Source: Bacteroidota bacterium
GTDB taxonomy: Bacteria; Bacteroidota; Bacteroidia; Flavobacteriales; Schleiferiaceae
NCBI GenBank assembly: GCA_024742495.1
Contig: JANSYJ010000010.1
Span: 43,303-107,302, forward strand
Length of the DNA stretch: 64,000 nucleotides
Direction: 5' to 3'
The notes beneath the pieces are model-generated. The model ran no database searches, was not told the DNA's origin, and was given only the letters and a program-made list of their open reading frames with translations. Shown here piece after piece: positions 17,575 to 27,205 of the stretch. Made by a program: the position numbers and the translations under genes. Each line of letters starts with the position of its first letter. The first letter of the stretch is position 1.

Positions 17575-19371
17575 ATGAGAAAGATTAGCATCCTCGTTTT
17601 TAGCCTCTTCCTAAGTAGCTTACAAGCTCAAAGTCTTTCCAGCCCAGAATTGCTCAAGGTTTTAAAGGGAGATTATAATCCAAGCAGCTATGCCGCTAGT
17701 CAGCCTATAAGCGCTACCGATCAAATAAGCTGCGAGCTGCTAAACTTAATATCACCGGATACGCTATTCCTTAACCTTCAAATTCTCACTTCCTATGGTA
17801 CCCGTCACACCTGGTCGGATACGCTTAGTCAGAATGTGGGAATAGGGGCGGCACGCCGATGGATTCACAGCGAATTCGCCAAAATTGGAAATGCCAATGA
17901 AGGTCGATTAAGACCAGGTTATTTCACCTTTGATATTACTAATAATACTTGTGGCGACCTCTATGGAACTAAAAATGTTTTAGGCGTTTTACCCGGCTCG
18001 GATACAACGGATTCCTCGGTAATTTTAATTATGGCCCATATGGATTCTCGATGCGAGGCGCGTTGCGATTCCAATTGCTATGCGCCCGGAGCGGATGATA
18101 ATGGATCAGGTACCGTTTTGGTGATGGAATTAGCGCGCCTGCTCAGTCGTTATACGTTTAATCACACTTTGGTATTTATGCTTACTAATGGGGAGGAGCA
18201 GGGCTTATTAGGAGCGCGGGCCTTTTCGGATTTTTGCGCCAATAATGGAATTAGCATTAAAGCGGTACTAAATAATGACATTGTGGGAGGAACAATTTGT
18301 GGAGAAACGGCTTCACCGCCCAGTTGCTCACCAGTTGGGGATATCGACTCCATTCGTGTGCGCATGTACAGCAATCCCTTGTCAGATCGCAATCCCTATC
18401 AGGGTTACGCGCGTAGCGTAAAGATGAATTTCGATGAAAAGATCCGTCCCAACCTAAATGTGAAGCCCATTATTGAATTGGTGAACCAAGAGGATCGTTC
18501 AGGTCGTGGTGGCGATCATATTGCTTTTCGGGAAAACAGTTTTTTGAATTTACGCTTTACATCTGCCCACGAGCATGGCAATGGAAATCCCTTGGGAACG
18601 CCAAATTATCAAGATCACCAGCATACTGGCAAGGATGAAATAGGGGTGGACCTCGATAGTAATGGGATCATTGATAGCTTTTATGTGGACTTTAATTACC
18701 TCAGTCGAAATGCGATAATTAATGCCTCCGCGGCTGCGATGATAGATGGCGCCCCTCCAACCCCCGAGTTTATTCTCCATAATGAAAGTACCGGTTTACG
18801 GGTAGAAGTCACCGACCCTAATTTGGCCTTCGAATATCGACTGGGTGTAAAAGGATCAGGTGGTGGAGAGTATGATTCTTTATACCGCTTTCAAGGAAAC
18901 TCCTTTCTTATTCCAGGTTTACAGGCCAATCAACTTTACTTAGTTGGTCTTGCTGCTTTGGATAGCAATGGGCTTATGAGTCCTTTTGGTCAAGATGAGC
19001 GCGGAACTTCGCCTATCAATAGCCCCAATGGAAACCCCGATAATTTGCCCTATTCCTATAATTGTATGCAAGTTTCCTTGCAGGAAAGCCCCCTTTATAA
19101 GCGTGCTTCTTTAGAGCTAATGCCCCCACGTCCAAATCCGAGTGATGGCCGAACAGAATTAGTTTTTTGGCTGCGGGATGCCACTTGGCTTGGTCCAGCG
19201 AGCTTAGTGGTTTGGGATTATCAAGGGCGAGAGGTTTATCGTGAAGCTTTGAATTTAAAGCAAGGCGCCGGTAGTGTTCATTATTCCCATGCTTCTAAAT
19301 CAGGTCTGTATTTCTATGGTATTGAGCAAGAAGGACGAGTTTCTAGGTTGGAGCGAATGCTGATTAGGTAG
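17575..19371 (+). CDS. secreted M28 family metallopeptidase with C-terminal sorting domain
   Basis: Signal peptide residues 1-19 end near SLQAQS. The M28 di-zinc site is complete: MAHMDSR (H155, D157), GADDNGSG (D174, D175) and TNGEEQG (E207, E208), with later Asp and His ligands around NNDIVGG and SAHEHGNG. The region between about residues 395 and 500 resembles a fibronectin-type fold. The last 75 residues (PRPNPSDGRTELVF to MLIR) are a T9SS tail. M28 enzymes are aminopeptidases or carboxypeptidases, here exported to the surface or medium. The gene is monocistronic and borders a repeat-rich block. Confidence 0.9.
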   Translation: MRKISILVFSLFLSSLQAQSLSSPELLKVLKGDYNPSSYAASQPISATDQISCELLNLISPDTLFLNLQILTSYGTRHTWSDTLSQNVGIGAARRWIHSEFAKIGNANEGRLRPGYFTFDITNNTCGDLYGTKNVLGVLPGSDTTDSSVILIMAHMDSRCEARCDSNCYAPGADDNGSGTVLVMELARLLSRYTFNHTLVFMLTNGEEQGLLGARAFSDFCANNGISIKAVLNNDIVGGTICGETASPPSCSPVGDIDSIRVRMYSNPLSDRNPYQGYARSVKMNFDEKIRPNLNVKPIIELVNQEDRSGRGGDHIAFRENSFLNLRFTSAHEHGNGNPLGTPNYQDHQHTGKDEIGVDLDSNGIIDSFYVDFNYLSRNAIINASAAAMIDGAPPTPEFILHNESTGLRVEVTDPNLAFEYRLGVKGSGGGEYDSLYRFQGNSFLIPGLQANQLYLVGLAALDSNGLMSPFGQDERGTSPINSPNGNPDNLPYSYNCMQVSLQESPLYKRASLELMPPRPNPSDGRTELVFWLRDATWLGPASLVVWDYQGREVYREALNLKQGAGSVHYSHASKSGLYFYGIEQEGRVSRLERMLIR

Positions 19372-19436
19372 TTCTTTTTGTTTTTTTAGTGAGCTCCTCG
19401 ACATGCTCGGGATGACATTTTTAATGCTGTTATTGT

Positions 19437-19461
19437 GAGCTTGTCGCCCCTCGACAAGCTC
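19437..19461. repeat. palindromic GAGCTTGTCG repeat
   Basis: GAGCTTGTCG (19437-19446) and CGACAAGCTC (19452-19461) form a 10-base stem with loop CCCCT. Degenerate half-copies flank it (GAGCTCCTCGACATGCTCGG at 19391-19410, GAGCTTG at about 19490). Such sequences are dispersed REP-like elements in Bacteroidota. It could act as a terminator for the peptidase gene. Confidence 0.6.
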
Positions 19462-20066
19462 GGGGTGACAACGTTTAGGCTGTCATGGTGAGCTTGCCAA
19501 ACCATAAAAGCGAAGCGGCTTTTTTCTTTTTTCTTTTCCCTTGGATGCCAAAGAAACAAAAGATCATGGCCTGGGTGCACTGCTCTTCAAATGTTTGTAG
19601 TCTCCTGCTTCGGTGGGTGATCTCCTGCGGAGCTACCCAACTCAGCTAGTCGTCTACTTTCATTTGGCAAGCTGCGCACCCTAGGGCCGACAACTAAGCA
19701 ATATTATTCGCTTAAGGTGTTTCAAAAGCGGTGCCTTTTACTTTTCCCGTAAACTACAGATATAGAGTAATAACCGCGACTTTAAAACGCCATCCCTCTC
19801 TCAAGGAGCGCAGCGACTGATCTAATGTCTAGGTTCTAATAGCGAAGCGGTCTAAAAAAAGCCCTTCGAGCGAATATTGCTGCTCAGGGGCCCCCTCGCT
19901 CCGAAATGCCGTTTTTTGCTTGTTTTAGTTATTCGTCAATACGTTTTCAGGTAAAACTTAAACAGCGATTCAATATTGAAATTGGTTTTTACTAAATAGA
20001 ATTGAGTCTGATTAGAGAATAGCTATTTGGATTTTGATAATAGCCCATTAAGAAAATCACTATTTC

Positions 20067-20200
20067 GGAGCTAGGGGGAAGCTTGCAGCGATAGGTGGGC
20101 GTAGGGTGGAATTGCGTCACGGCAAAGCCGGGACAAAGCATGAAACCCGGAGAATCACCGGTCGACCGAAGGGAGAATCGCCTTTAAGCTTCCTAGATTT
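20067..20200. repeat. repeat B core, copy 1
   Basis: This 134-base stretch equals 28828-28961 except for one base (A versus C at about 20103). It is non-coding but rich in complementary segments: CGGC/GCCG (20120-20130), CCGGG/CCCGG (20128-20150) and the self-complementary CGGTCGACCG (20159-20168). Confidence 0.85.
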
Positions 20201-20520
20201 TCCGCCCGAGGCGGACAGGTTTGGATACTTTTTTATCATGAAAAAAGTATTGGAAAGATGCTGCTCAGGGGCCCTCCAGCTCCGTAGTGCTGTTAGTTGT
20301 TTTTGGTGGTAATTCGTAAGAACGATTCGGGTAAAACTTAATAAACAGCGATCTAATATTGAAATTGGTGATCACTAATCGATATTGAGTCCGATTAGAG
20401 AATGATTATTTAGAACCATAACCAAACTCTTAGCAGCAAATAAGTCTAAAAGGGAGCAAAGCGACCGGTCTAAGGTCTAATATCTAACAGCGAAGCGGTC
20501 TGAGCTCAAAGCGGTCTATT

Positions 20521-21333
20521 CTAATCCTTCCTCACCGCATCCACCGCCATCCTCACATTACCTTTTTCCTCCAGCAGGGCAGTGGCCTGTTCTCGATTTA
20601 AGCCGGTTTCCTGCATTACCATACGGATGCCTCGGTCAACAAGTTTATCATTGTTAAGCTGCATGTCCACCATTTTATTACCGCGTACTCGGCCGAGTTT
20701 AACCATCACGGAAGTGGAGATCATATTTAAGACTAATTTTTGGGCAGTGCCCGCCTTCATACGGGTGGAACCGGTAATAAATTCTGGACCAACCACAATT
20801 TCGATTGGAAAATCCGCCTGATCTGCCAGGGCTGAGTTCTCATTGCACACTATACAAACAGTGCTAATGCCCTTTTCCCGAGCTTCCGCCAATCCGCCTA
20901 CCACATAAGGGGTGCTGCCGCTGGCTGCTATGCCAAGAATAATATCATCGCTGCTTGGTTGGTAAATGGCTAAATCCTTAAAAGCGCCAGCACGGTCATC
21001 CTCCGCGTTTTCCACCGCCTTTCGAATCGCTTGATCGCCACCTGCAATTAAACCCACCACCCAATTGGGATCTGCGCCAAAGGTAGGAGGGAGCTCAGAA
21101 GCATCTACCACGCCCAAACGGCCACTGGTGCCCGCCCCGAGGTAAAAGAGCCGTCCACCCTTTTTCATTTTGCTACTGATGTGATCCACTGCCTTTTCAA
21201 TGCTTGGAATAACCCTGGAAATGGCCACCGGCACCGAACGATCTTCTTGGTTAATGCCCTCAAGAATGTCGCGGGTCGACATTTTATCGATATTCTGATG
21301 CCGACTATCGGATTCTGTGGTTTTTAAGCTCAC
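20521..21333 (-). CDS. murQ: N-acetylmuramic acid 6-phosphate etherase
   Basis: The 270 residues fit MurQ. The SIS-domain signature is clear: LGAGTSGRLG and DASELPPTFG near residues 65-90, GIAASGSTPYV near 135, and GSTRMKAGTAQK near 190. MurQ cleaves the D-lactyl ether of MurNAc 6-phosphate to give GlcNAc 6-phosphate in peptidoglycan recycling. No AnmK or MurNAc transporter gene is next to it. It is divergent from the array of secreted proteins with only 37 bases between start codons, so the promoters must overlap. Confidence 0.95.
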   Translation of the reverse strand: MSLKTTESDSRHQNIDKMSTRDILEGINQEDRSVPVAISRVIPSIEKAVDHISSKMKKGGRLFYLGAGTSGRLGVVDASELPPTFGADPNWVVGLIAGGDQAIRKAVENAEDDRAGAFKDLAIYQPSSDDIILGIAASGSTPYVVGGLAEAREKGISTVCIVCNENSALADQADFPIEIVVGPEFITGSTRMKAGTAQKLVLNMISTSVMVKLGRVRGNKMVDMQLNNDKLVDRGIRMVMQETGLNREQATALLEEKGNVRMAVDAVRKD

Positions 21334-21370
21334 GATTTTTGTATTTTAAGGCCCTGATCTGCTTTTAATC

Positions 21371-22843
21371 ATGCGCAAGTTACAATGGTTTTTGGGCTTT
21401 ATCCTTTTTGCTTCCCAAATTTGGGGGCAGGGCTTTGAGCGAAGCTTTAAAGCATCGGGAATGGAACAAGTAGTAGATATGGACTCGCTTGGTTTTGATC
21501 TTTGGCGGCTCAACCTAAGCTACTCTTGGGGTGGCCCAGGGCCCAATTATGGCTATACCTGTGATGCTTTATTCGATCGTTCAAGCCTTGTCTTAGGCCC
21601 ATTAAAAATTGTTTCAAATACGGGCTATGGCAGCGGCTACTATCGCATTCCGCTTCAATACCATTCTTCGAGCCGAGCAATACTTCTAGGCTCTTATCGC
21701 AGCCATCCTTTTATAACGGCATCCTGGATTAACCTTAAGGATACAACAGAGCAAAACTGGGTTGATATACCAAAAATGGCTGTTTCCTTGAATTGGGAGA
21801 TTGGCCATAATGATTCCACCTATGGCCTTTATAATCGCTTGGATTATTATACCTGGGCAGATAATGGAAGGAAAGGTACGGAGTATTTCTATCTTTCCTT
21901 GATGACCAAAGATTCGGATAAGCTTCAAATTCTTGACAGTTTTCGATTAAAAGCGGATATCTATGCGCCGGGGACCTTCCTTTTAAATGAGGATGGTCGA
22001 GGATTTGAATACATCAACGATAGTCTTCATTACCACTATAGTCGCGGGAAACAGGAACCAGATACCTTTTATGTGGACACTGGAGCTTTTTACGGTGGTC
22101 CAAAAGTGGGGGATTGGCTTGGAGACTACTATTTAGTTAATTACTTAAGTTATATAAATCATCGGCTTGGCAAATTTAGAAAGGAAGAGAGCTCTTCGGG
22201 CTATCAAGTCTATCAGGTTTTTGAGGATGGAAGCGAGCAATTGATAAGAACTGTTATCTATCCACATATAAACCAAGCAGTTTTAAATCGAACTAATTGG
22301 CATCGCCAAGATTTTAGAATTTATGAGCAAGAAGGCGGTATTACTTGCATGGCTTATAAAAGTTCTGACGAGGATACTTTATTCTTAGTCCGAACTTCTG
22401 GTAATCAAATCCTTAAGAGTCGATTATTTGTCCGTAAACCGTCCTCGGACTTCCAACTTTCTAAAGCCTACAGCTTCGCTGATGGATCTTTTTTACTAAT
22501 GGGCAGAATCAAATATCAGCTTAGCTTGGGTTCAGATGGTTGGTCCATAGCGCATCTTATTTATATCGATCCCTCCGGAAAAACAACCGCCCTGATGGAC
22601 GATGAAGTATTTAGTCTTCATTTTCAACAAGGTGCGAATAGACTAAAAATATTTTTTGAGAATTCGAGTTCTGAGCTTAATTATCGCATTCTTGATGCTT
22701 CAGGACGTTTTATGCAGGAGGGAGAATTTCAAGCTTATGAAGGCATTCAACTAGGCGATTGGCGCACTGGCATTTACTACCTACAGTTGTGGAATAAAGA
22801 GGGTGCTTATTTAGGGCAGCAATCGTTTTTAAAAGGGAATTAA
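21371..22843 (+). CDS. array paralogue 1: secreted protein with T9SS-like tail
   Basis: First of five tandem paralogues of 483-490 residues. A signal peptide ends at IWGQGF. The conserved family plan is: GQGF at the mature N terminus, a GPGPNYG-type turn near residue 55, a long beta-rich middle with many Tyr, Asp and Ser, a YIDPSGKT motif near residue 400, and a 70-residue tail (LNYRILDASGRF, GDWRTGIYYLQLWN, basic end) resembling a T9SS sorting domain. No enzyme motif is visible. A beta-propeller-like body is possible but unproven. Its stop overlaps the next start (TAATG). Confidence 0.8.
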   Translation: MRKLQWFLGFILFASQIWGQGFERSFKASGMEQVVDMDSLGFDLWRLNLSYSWGGPGPNYGYTCDALFDRSSLVLGPLKIVSNTGYGSGYYRIPLQYHSSSRAILLGSYRSHPFITASWINLKDTTEQNWVDIPKMAVSLNWEIGHNDSTYGLYNRLDYYTWADNGRKGTEYFYLSLMTKDSDKLQILDSFRLKADIYAPGTFLLNEDGRGFEYINDSLHYHYSRGKQEPDTFYVDTGAFYGGPKVGDWLGDYYLVNYLSYINHRLGKFRKEESSSGYQVYQVFEDGSEQLIRTVIYPHINQAVLNRTNWHRQDFRIYEQEGGITCMAYKSSDEDTLFLVRTSGNQILKSRLFVRKPSSDFQLSKAYSFADGSFLLMGRIKYQLSLGSDGWSIAHLIYIDPSGKTTALMDDEVFSLHFQQGANRLKIFFENSSSELNYRILDASGRFMQEGEFQAYEGIQLGDWRTGIYYLQLWNKEGAYLGQQSFLKGN

Positions 22844-24294
22844 TGAAAAGCCTTTACCTGATAATTATAGTTGTTCTAAGTCAAGCCTTGCAAGGTCAGG
22901 GTTTTACTAGAGAGATAATTTTGCCTGAAAACTATTATACATCCTATTATTCCCCAACAAGCCTCGATTATGGCTTAGATTCAAATCAAATAGTAATTTG
23001 GTTTTATCGAGGGAGCACTGGTGCTCAAACAAAGGCTGCCTTGCTTTACGACGTGCCACAGAATCAAAGGCTAGCATTCAAAGCGAATTCTACTGGTCCA
23101 TCGGCAGCAAAAATCCGAAAGTTAGGTCCAAATAACTATTTAGTAAAGGATGGCCCAGGTGGAGGTAATAGTAGCTATCCAACTTGGTCAAATTGGAACT
23201 TAAATGGCGGAAAAGAAGGTAGTGTTTTCCCAAATCGAAATCAGGCCTCTTTCGTGAGCATAAAAGAAGACTCCATTTTTGTTTTAAATGCTAAGCCGCT
23301 AATTTGGGAGAACGATAGTGACTATACTTATGATTTTCAGGCTCACGACACAAACACCATTTACTATCTAACTTATTTAAATCCCGCTCAGGAGCAATAT
23401 CAAATCATGGATTCCATTCGCTTAGAGCCAAATGTCCTGGAGGCTGGACTGCAATTTTTAGAAAGGAGTAAGCAGTGGGAAGTGCTATTTGGCAATGAAA
23501 GGATTCGCTTCAAGCGAGCAAGCTTTAAGGTAGATACTAGCTTTATTGATAGCAGCCTTTCTTTAGAGAATTTCGAGGATTTCCATTTTTATACAAAGCT
23601 TTATCGATCCAAGTATATGGATGGGGGTATAAGTCAGATGTTTTACAATGAAGGTCAGCGGAAAATAGTTGAAGTTATGATCTCACTAAAAGACTCCACC
23701 TATTTTGATTATTCTCCAATTTTCAATTTCTTCGAAAAAAGGGGGTTAGAGGGCTGGAGTTATCAGCAGTTTAATGGTCAACCTAGCGACCTGATTAGCA
23801 CCAAAGAATCATCTGCCATTAAGGATTGGTTTTTCCATATTGAGGATACCCTTTATCTTTTTCGTTTAAAAAGCGGCATAGTGGAAAAGCAAAACTTTCT
23901 GCTATTAAAGCAGTTTCCAAACTTGGGATTTGTTGATTGCCTAAGCGATTCGGAAGGGGGATTTTACATTCTAGCAAGGGAAATTTATGACAGTAATGTT
24001 AAAACCTTTTTAATCTATATTGATAAGAATGGCCGTACCGAAACCCTTGTTGGCGATGAGCCTTTTAATATTCATTTCAATGCCCTCGAAAACCACTTAA
24101 AAGTCTTTACCGAATTCCCCAATCAAGATTTGAAATACCGAATCATTGATGCCTCAGGCCGCAGCCTGCAAGAAGGTTCAATTAAGGCCTATGAAGGTAT
24201 TCAGCTGGGGGATTGGCGTACTGGTATTTATTACCTACTGCTCTGGGACAAAGCCGGAAGTTTAATAGGATCTAAACCCTTTTTAAAGCGCTAA
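22843..24294 (+). CDS. array paralogue 2: secreted protein with T9SS-like tail
   Basis: The 483 residues begin with signal peptide MKSLYLIIIVVLSQALQG and GQGF. The middle has diverged strongly from paralogue 1, whereas the end is shared: FLIYIDKNGRTETL near residue 388, then LKYRIIDASGRSLQEG and GDWRTGIYYLLLWD. A 44-base stretch (24145-24188) is identical to 25599-25642 in paralogue 3. Start and stop positions imply translational coupling with both neighbours. Function unknown. Confidence 0.8.
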   Translation: MKSLYLIIIVVLSQALQGQGFTREIILPENYYTSYYSPTSLDYGLDSNQIVIWFYRGSTGAQTKAALLYDVPQNQRLAFKANSTGPSAAKIRKLGPNNYLVKDGPGGGNSSYPTWSNWNLNGGKEGSVFPNRNQASFVSIKEDSIFVLNAKPLIWENDSDYTYDFQAHDTNTIYYLTYLNPAQEQYQIMDSIRLEPNVLEAGLQFLERSKQWEVLFGNERIRFKRASFKVDTSFIDSSLSLENFEDFHFYTKLYRSKYMDGGISQMFYNEGQRKIVEVMISLKDSTYFDYSPIFNFFEKRGLEGWSYQQFNGQPSDLISTKESSAIKDWFFHIEDTLYLFRLKSGIVEKQNFLLLKQFPNLGFVDCLSDSEGGFYILAREIYDSNVKTFLIYIDKNGRTETLVGDEPFNIHFNALENHLKVFTEFPNQDLKYRIIDASGRSLQEGSIKAYEGIQLGDWRTGIYYLLLWDKAGSLIGSKPFLKR

Positions 24295-24296
24295 AA

Positions 24297-25754
24297 ATGA
24301 GGTTCAGGCTAGTTATTCTTTTTATCCTTTTTCAGGCGCTTGCATTTGGACAAGGCTTTTCCCGAATTGTTGGAAAGAACCGGGTTTATTCGGTACATGA
24401 GGTATTACCCATTAATGAAAATGTGCTTCGCCTCGGCGCGAGCACCTACTATACTGGTTCTGGACCGAATGGCGGAACATCCTATTATGGCTTGTATTAT
24501 AAAGACCGTGATAGTTTGGGACATCTTGAAACCCACCTACAAACAAGCTCCGCTACCTATGCCTACTACACCACTAACTATTATCAGGATCCCCGAAGAA
24601 TCTTGATGAGTAGTTTCGATAGTTATTTAACCCTTGCCTTCCGCTACATAAATTTGAAGGATACGAATCGGGTCGATCGCTTTTTTTCGCCCTCATTTTC
24701 TGGGGCTTTTAATGTGGTTATAAAAAACGACTCCGCTTTTGGTTTGAGGGGTTTACATCGTTCTTATGATTTAAGGAGTCGGGATTTTGCACATAATGAT
24801 TCCTTGATCTTGGTCTATATAGACGGGGATAATGGAAGATTAGTGGATATTGATACCTTGGATTTTTCAGAGGACCTGAAAATGAGTGGCACTTTAAGGT
24901 ATCATCCAGACAGCAATCGATTTGAATTGATTAATGATTCACTTCATGCCTATTTCAGAAAAGGTGATACCGGAGAAATACAGTTCAGCGACCATAAAAC
25001 TGCTCTTTGGAAGTACGCCTCTAATCGATTCCCACCTCAATATGCATTTGATCGCTGCAATTATCTGCATAATATGATCTTAAATGGCGGTATTTACAGA
25101 GAAGCCTACGACACCCTAGATAGTAAATGGGTAACTTATACTGAAACGGAGGATGGTGAGGTAAAAGATTTAAAAGCTTATTATACGCCTCAAGAGTTTA
25201 AGGATTCGGCCTATACCATTAAGGGGGGATACTATCAAGATGATGGCGCTTACATTTACACCGCTCGAAGGAATGATTCTTCAGATTATATACTAAACCG
25301 CTATGAAAACAGACGATTAGTAAAGCAGGTTGTTTATCCTTTTGATAGGAGCTTGCTGTTTAAACCTAGAACTTTTTTAAGCTTCGCTGATGGTTCCTTT
25401 TATCTTGCTGGTCGAGTAAATTATAAAAACCCCTCTGGATGGGATTCATGGAGTGATGGCTATTTAGTTTATATCGATAGGAACGGCCGATCTGAGACGG
25501 TTGATCGTTCAGAGAATTTTCAAATGTCTTATTTGGCCAATCAAAATTGGATTAAACTTTTCTTTAAAGACGCGAATCAGAATATAAATTACCGCATTAT
25601 TGATGCCTCAGGCCGCAGCCTGCAAGAAGGTTCAATTAAGGCTTATGAAGGCATTCAACTGGGCGATTGGCGCACCGGCATTTACTACCTGCAATTGTGG
25701 AATAAAGAGGGTGCTTATTTGGGACAGCAATCCTTTTTAAAAAGAGATGAATGA
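24297..25754 (+). CDS. array paralogue 3: secreted protein with T9SS-like tail
   Basis: The 485 residues begin with a signal peptide ending ALAFGQGF. It shares with paralogues 1 and 4 the GSGPNGGTSYYGLYY region and with all the YIDRNGR motif. Its tail looks mosaic: the first part matches paralogue 2 (IIDASGRSLQEGSIKAYEG) and the last part matches paralogue 1 (LWNKEGAYLGQQSFLK). It starts two bases after the stop of paralogue 2, and its stop overlaps the next ATG (ATGA). Function unknown. Confidence 0.8.
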   Translation: MRFRLVILFILFQALAFGQGFSRIVGKNRVYSVHEVLPINENVLRLGASTYYTGSGPNGGTSYYGLYYKDRDSLGHLETHLQTSSATYAYYTTNYYQDPRRILMSSFDSYLTLAFRYINLKDTNRVDRFFSPSFSGAFNVVIKNDSAFGLRGLHRSYDLRSRDFAHNDSLILVYIDGDNGRLVDIDTLDFSEDLKMSGTLRYHPDSNRFELINDSLHAYFRKGDTGEIQFSDHKTALWKYASNRFPPQYAFDRCNYLHNMILNGGIYREAYDTLDSKWVTYTETEDGEVKDLKAYYTPQEFKDSAYTIKGGYYQDDGAYIYTARRNDSSDYILNRYENRRLVKQVVYPFDRSLLFKPRTFLSFADGSFYLAGRVNYKNPSGWDSWSDGYLVYIDRNGRSETVDRSENFQMSYLANQNWIKLFFKDANQNINYRIIDASGRSLQEGSIKAYEGIQLGDWRTGIYYLQLWNKEGAYLGQQSFLKRDE

Positions 25755-27205
25755 AAAAGGTATTCTTAAATATTCTATTTCTTTTCGTGGCCTTATCTAC
25801 TTTTGGTCAGGGGTTTCAGCGCCAGGTAGGCCAGGATTTTGCCGAACTTATTGATGATGTTACTGAAGTTGAACCAGGTCTTCTTAGGCTGCGATTTGTT
25901 TATTCCTATAATGGCCCCGGGGCCAATTACTCCAAATCCTATTATGCCCTGTATGATCATGAAAAGGATAGCTTAGGCTTTGTTGATCCCTACCATACAG
26001 TAGGTGTTTTTTATGATAAGCACCGTAATTTCTACGATCGAGGCACTAAGATTATAGCCACCTTTCAAGAGTGCTGTTCTTTTGGGGGCCGAGTGGGTAT
26101 GGGATTTAGCTATTTAGACTTAAAAGATCGACGGAGCCTTAATACTTATTGGATGCCCTATATGTCGGGTTCTTTTAGTCCCATTTGGAAAGACGATTCC
26201 TTACTAATTTTCAGAAGTGTGGACAGCCTGCATCGTTTAGAAGGATATACAAGAGAGGATATTGGAAATAATGCTTTGATTCGAAGTTATTACATTCCTC
26301 ACCTGCAAGTTCTTAGACCTTTAGATACCATAGTTTTCCCCTTTGATTTTGAATGCCCGGGTAGCATTTTCTATCATCCTGAACAAGGACACTATGAATT
26401 GCTCTACGATTCTTTGCAATTCTTTTTTAGAGCAGGAGCAAATCAACCAGATTCAATGATCATTAATAAAGGGGACTTTTATTGGGGCGCTCGAAATTCA
26501 AATAATTTTATATATGACCAAAATCTAAGGCGGCATGCCTATGCAGCTTATGATAGTTCGTGGTGCGTTGAGGACACATTAGATTATAGCTTTGTAAGGT
26601 TTAAACTTAGTCGAGAAGGGGATCTAACTTGGGAAGCTTGGCCCAAAAAATGGAAGTATGATCAATGCGCAAATTGTGAGCTATTGAGATATCATAAGCA
26701 GGATGCGGGGGTAGCCGTTTACTTAATGCGTTCTTTGCCAGATTCTAGTTTGTACCTCTATCGAGTTAATCATGACTCTATTGAACATTCGGTTTTATTA
26801 AAACAGCTTCCTGAGACTATGCAGATTAGAACTATCTATTCCCATGCTGATCATAGTTTTTACCTAGGAGGCATGGTCAATTACGTTTACGACATTTGGA
26901 ACTCCACTAGCGAGCCGATTCTCGTAAAAATTGATCGCCTTGGTCGCAGCTCGGCCTTAAACCCGAGCCCGGGGTTCCAAGTCCATCTAAATTCTGTAAA
27001 TCGCAGTATCAAGTTTTTCAGGGATGGAGAACCGTTTAGGGCCGATTATCGAATTATTGATAGTGCGGGACGCATAGTCCAAAAAGGACAGGAGGATAGC
27101 TCAAAGGAATGGCCTTTGAAATTTTGGAGTAGTGGTATGTATTACCTTCAGGTTTGGAACGGAATCAACTATCTCGGACAACAAGCTTTTTTAATTAAGC
27201 GCTAA
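25751..27205 (+). CDS. array paralogue 4: secreted protein with T9SS-like tail
   Basis: The 484 residues begin with a signal peptide ending LSTFGQGF. The family features are present (GPGANYSKSYYALYD, VKIDRLGRSS, YRIIDSAGRIVQKG, SSGMYYLQVWN, basic end). The tail is more diverged than those of paralogues 1-3. Two Cys pairs (ECCS near residue 108, CANCE near 310) are peculiar to this copy. Coupled to both neighbours by ATGA and TAATG overlaps. Function unknown. Confidence 0.8.
   Translation: MKKVFLNILFLFVALSTFGQGFQRQVGQDFAELIDDVTEVEPGLLRLRFVYSYNGPGANYSKSYYALYDHEKDSLGFVDPYHTVGVFYDKHRNFYDRGTKIIATFQECCSFGGRVGMGFSYLDLKDRRSLNTYWMPYMSGSFSPIWKDDSLLIFRSVDSLHRLEGYTREDIGNNALIRSYYIPHLQVLRPLDTIVFPFDFECPGSIFYHPEQGHYELLYDSLQFFFRAGANQPDSMIINKGDFYWGARNSNNFIYDQNLRRHAYAAYDSSWCVEDTLDYSFVRFKLSREGDLTWEAWPKKWKYDQCANCELLRYHKQDAGVAVYLMRSLPDSSLYLYRVNHDSIEHSVLLKQLPETMQIRTIYSHADHSFYLGGMVNYVYDIWNSTSEPILVKIDRLGRSSALNPSPGFQVHLNSVNRSIKFFRDGEPFRADYRIIDSAGRIVQKGQEDSSKEWPLKFWSSGMYYLQVWNGINYLGQQAFLIKR

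Larger units (their letters stand above)
19372..20520. repeat. non-coding repeat block, left of murQ and the array
   Basis: About 1.15 kb without a credible gene. It contains a palindromic pair (19389-19495), a copy of repeat A (about 19535-19855), repeat B (about 19975-20260) and short purine-rich AGCGAAGCGGTCT-type units near 19840 and 20490. Most of these recur in the block at 28672-29773 in the same orientation. Short frames within it (such as 20106-20312) follow the repeat and are not genes. Confidence 0.8.

Noticed and set aside
20106..20312. Short plus-strand open frame in the repeat block
   Set aside because: It reads across repeat B, its continuation is lost in the second copy by a deletion, and it has no protein-like features.
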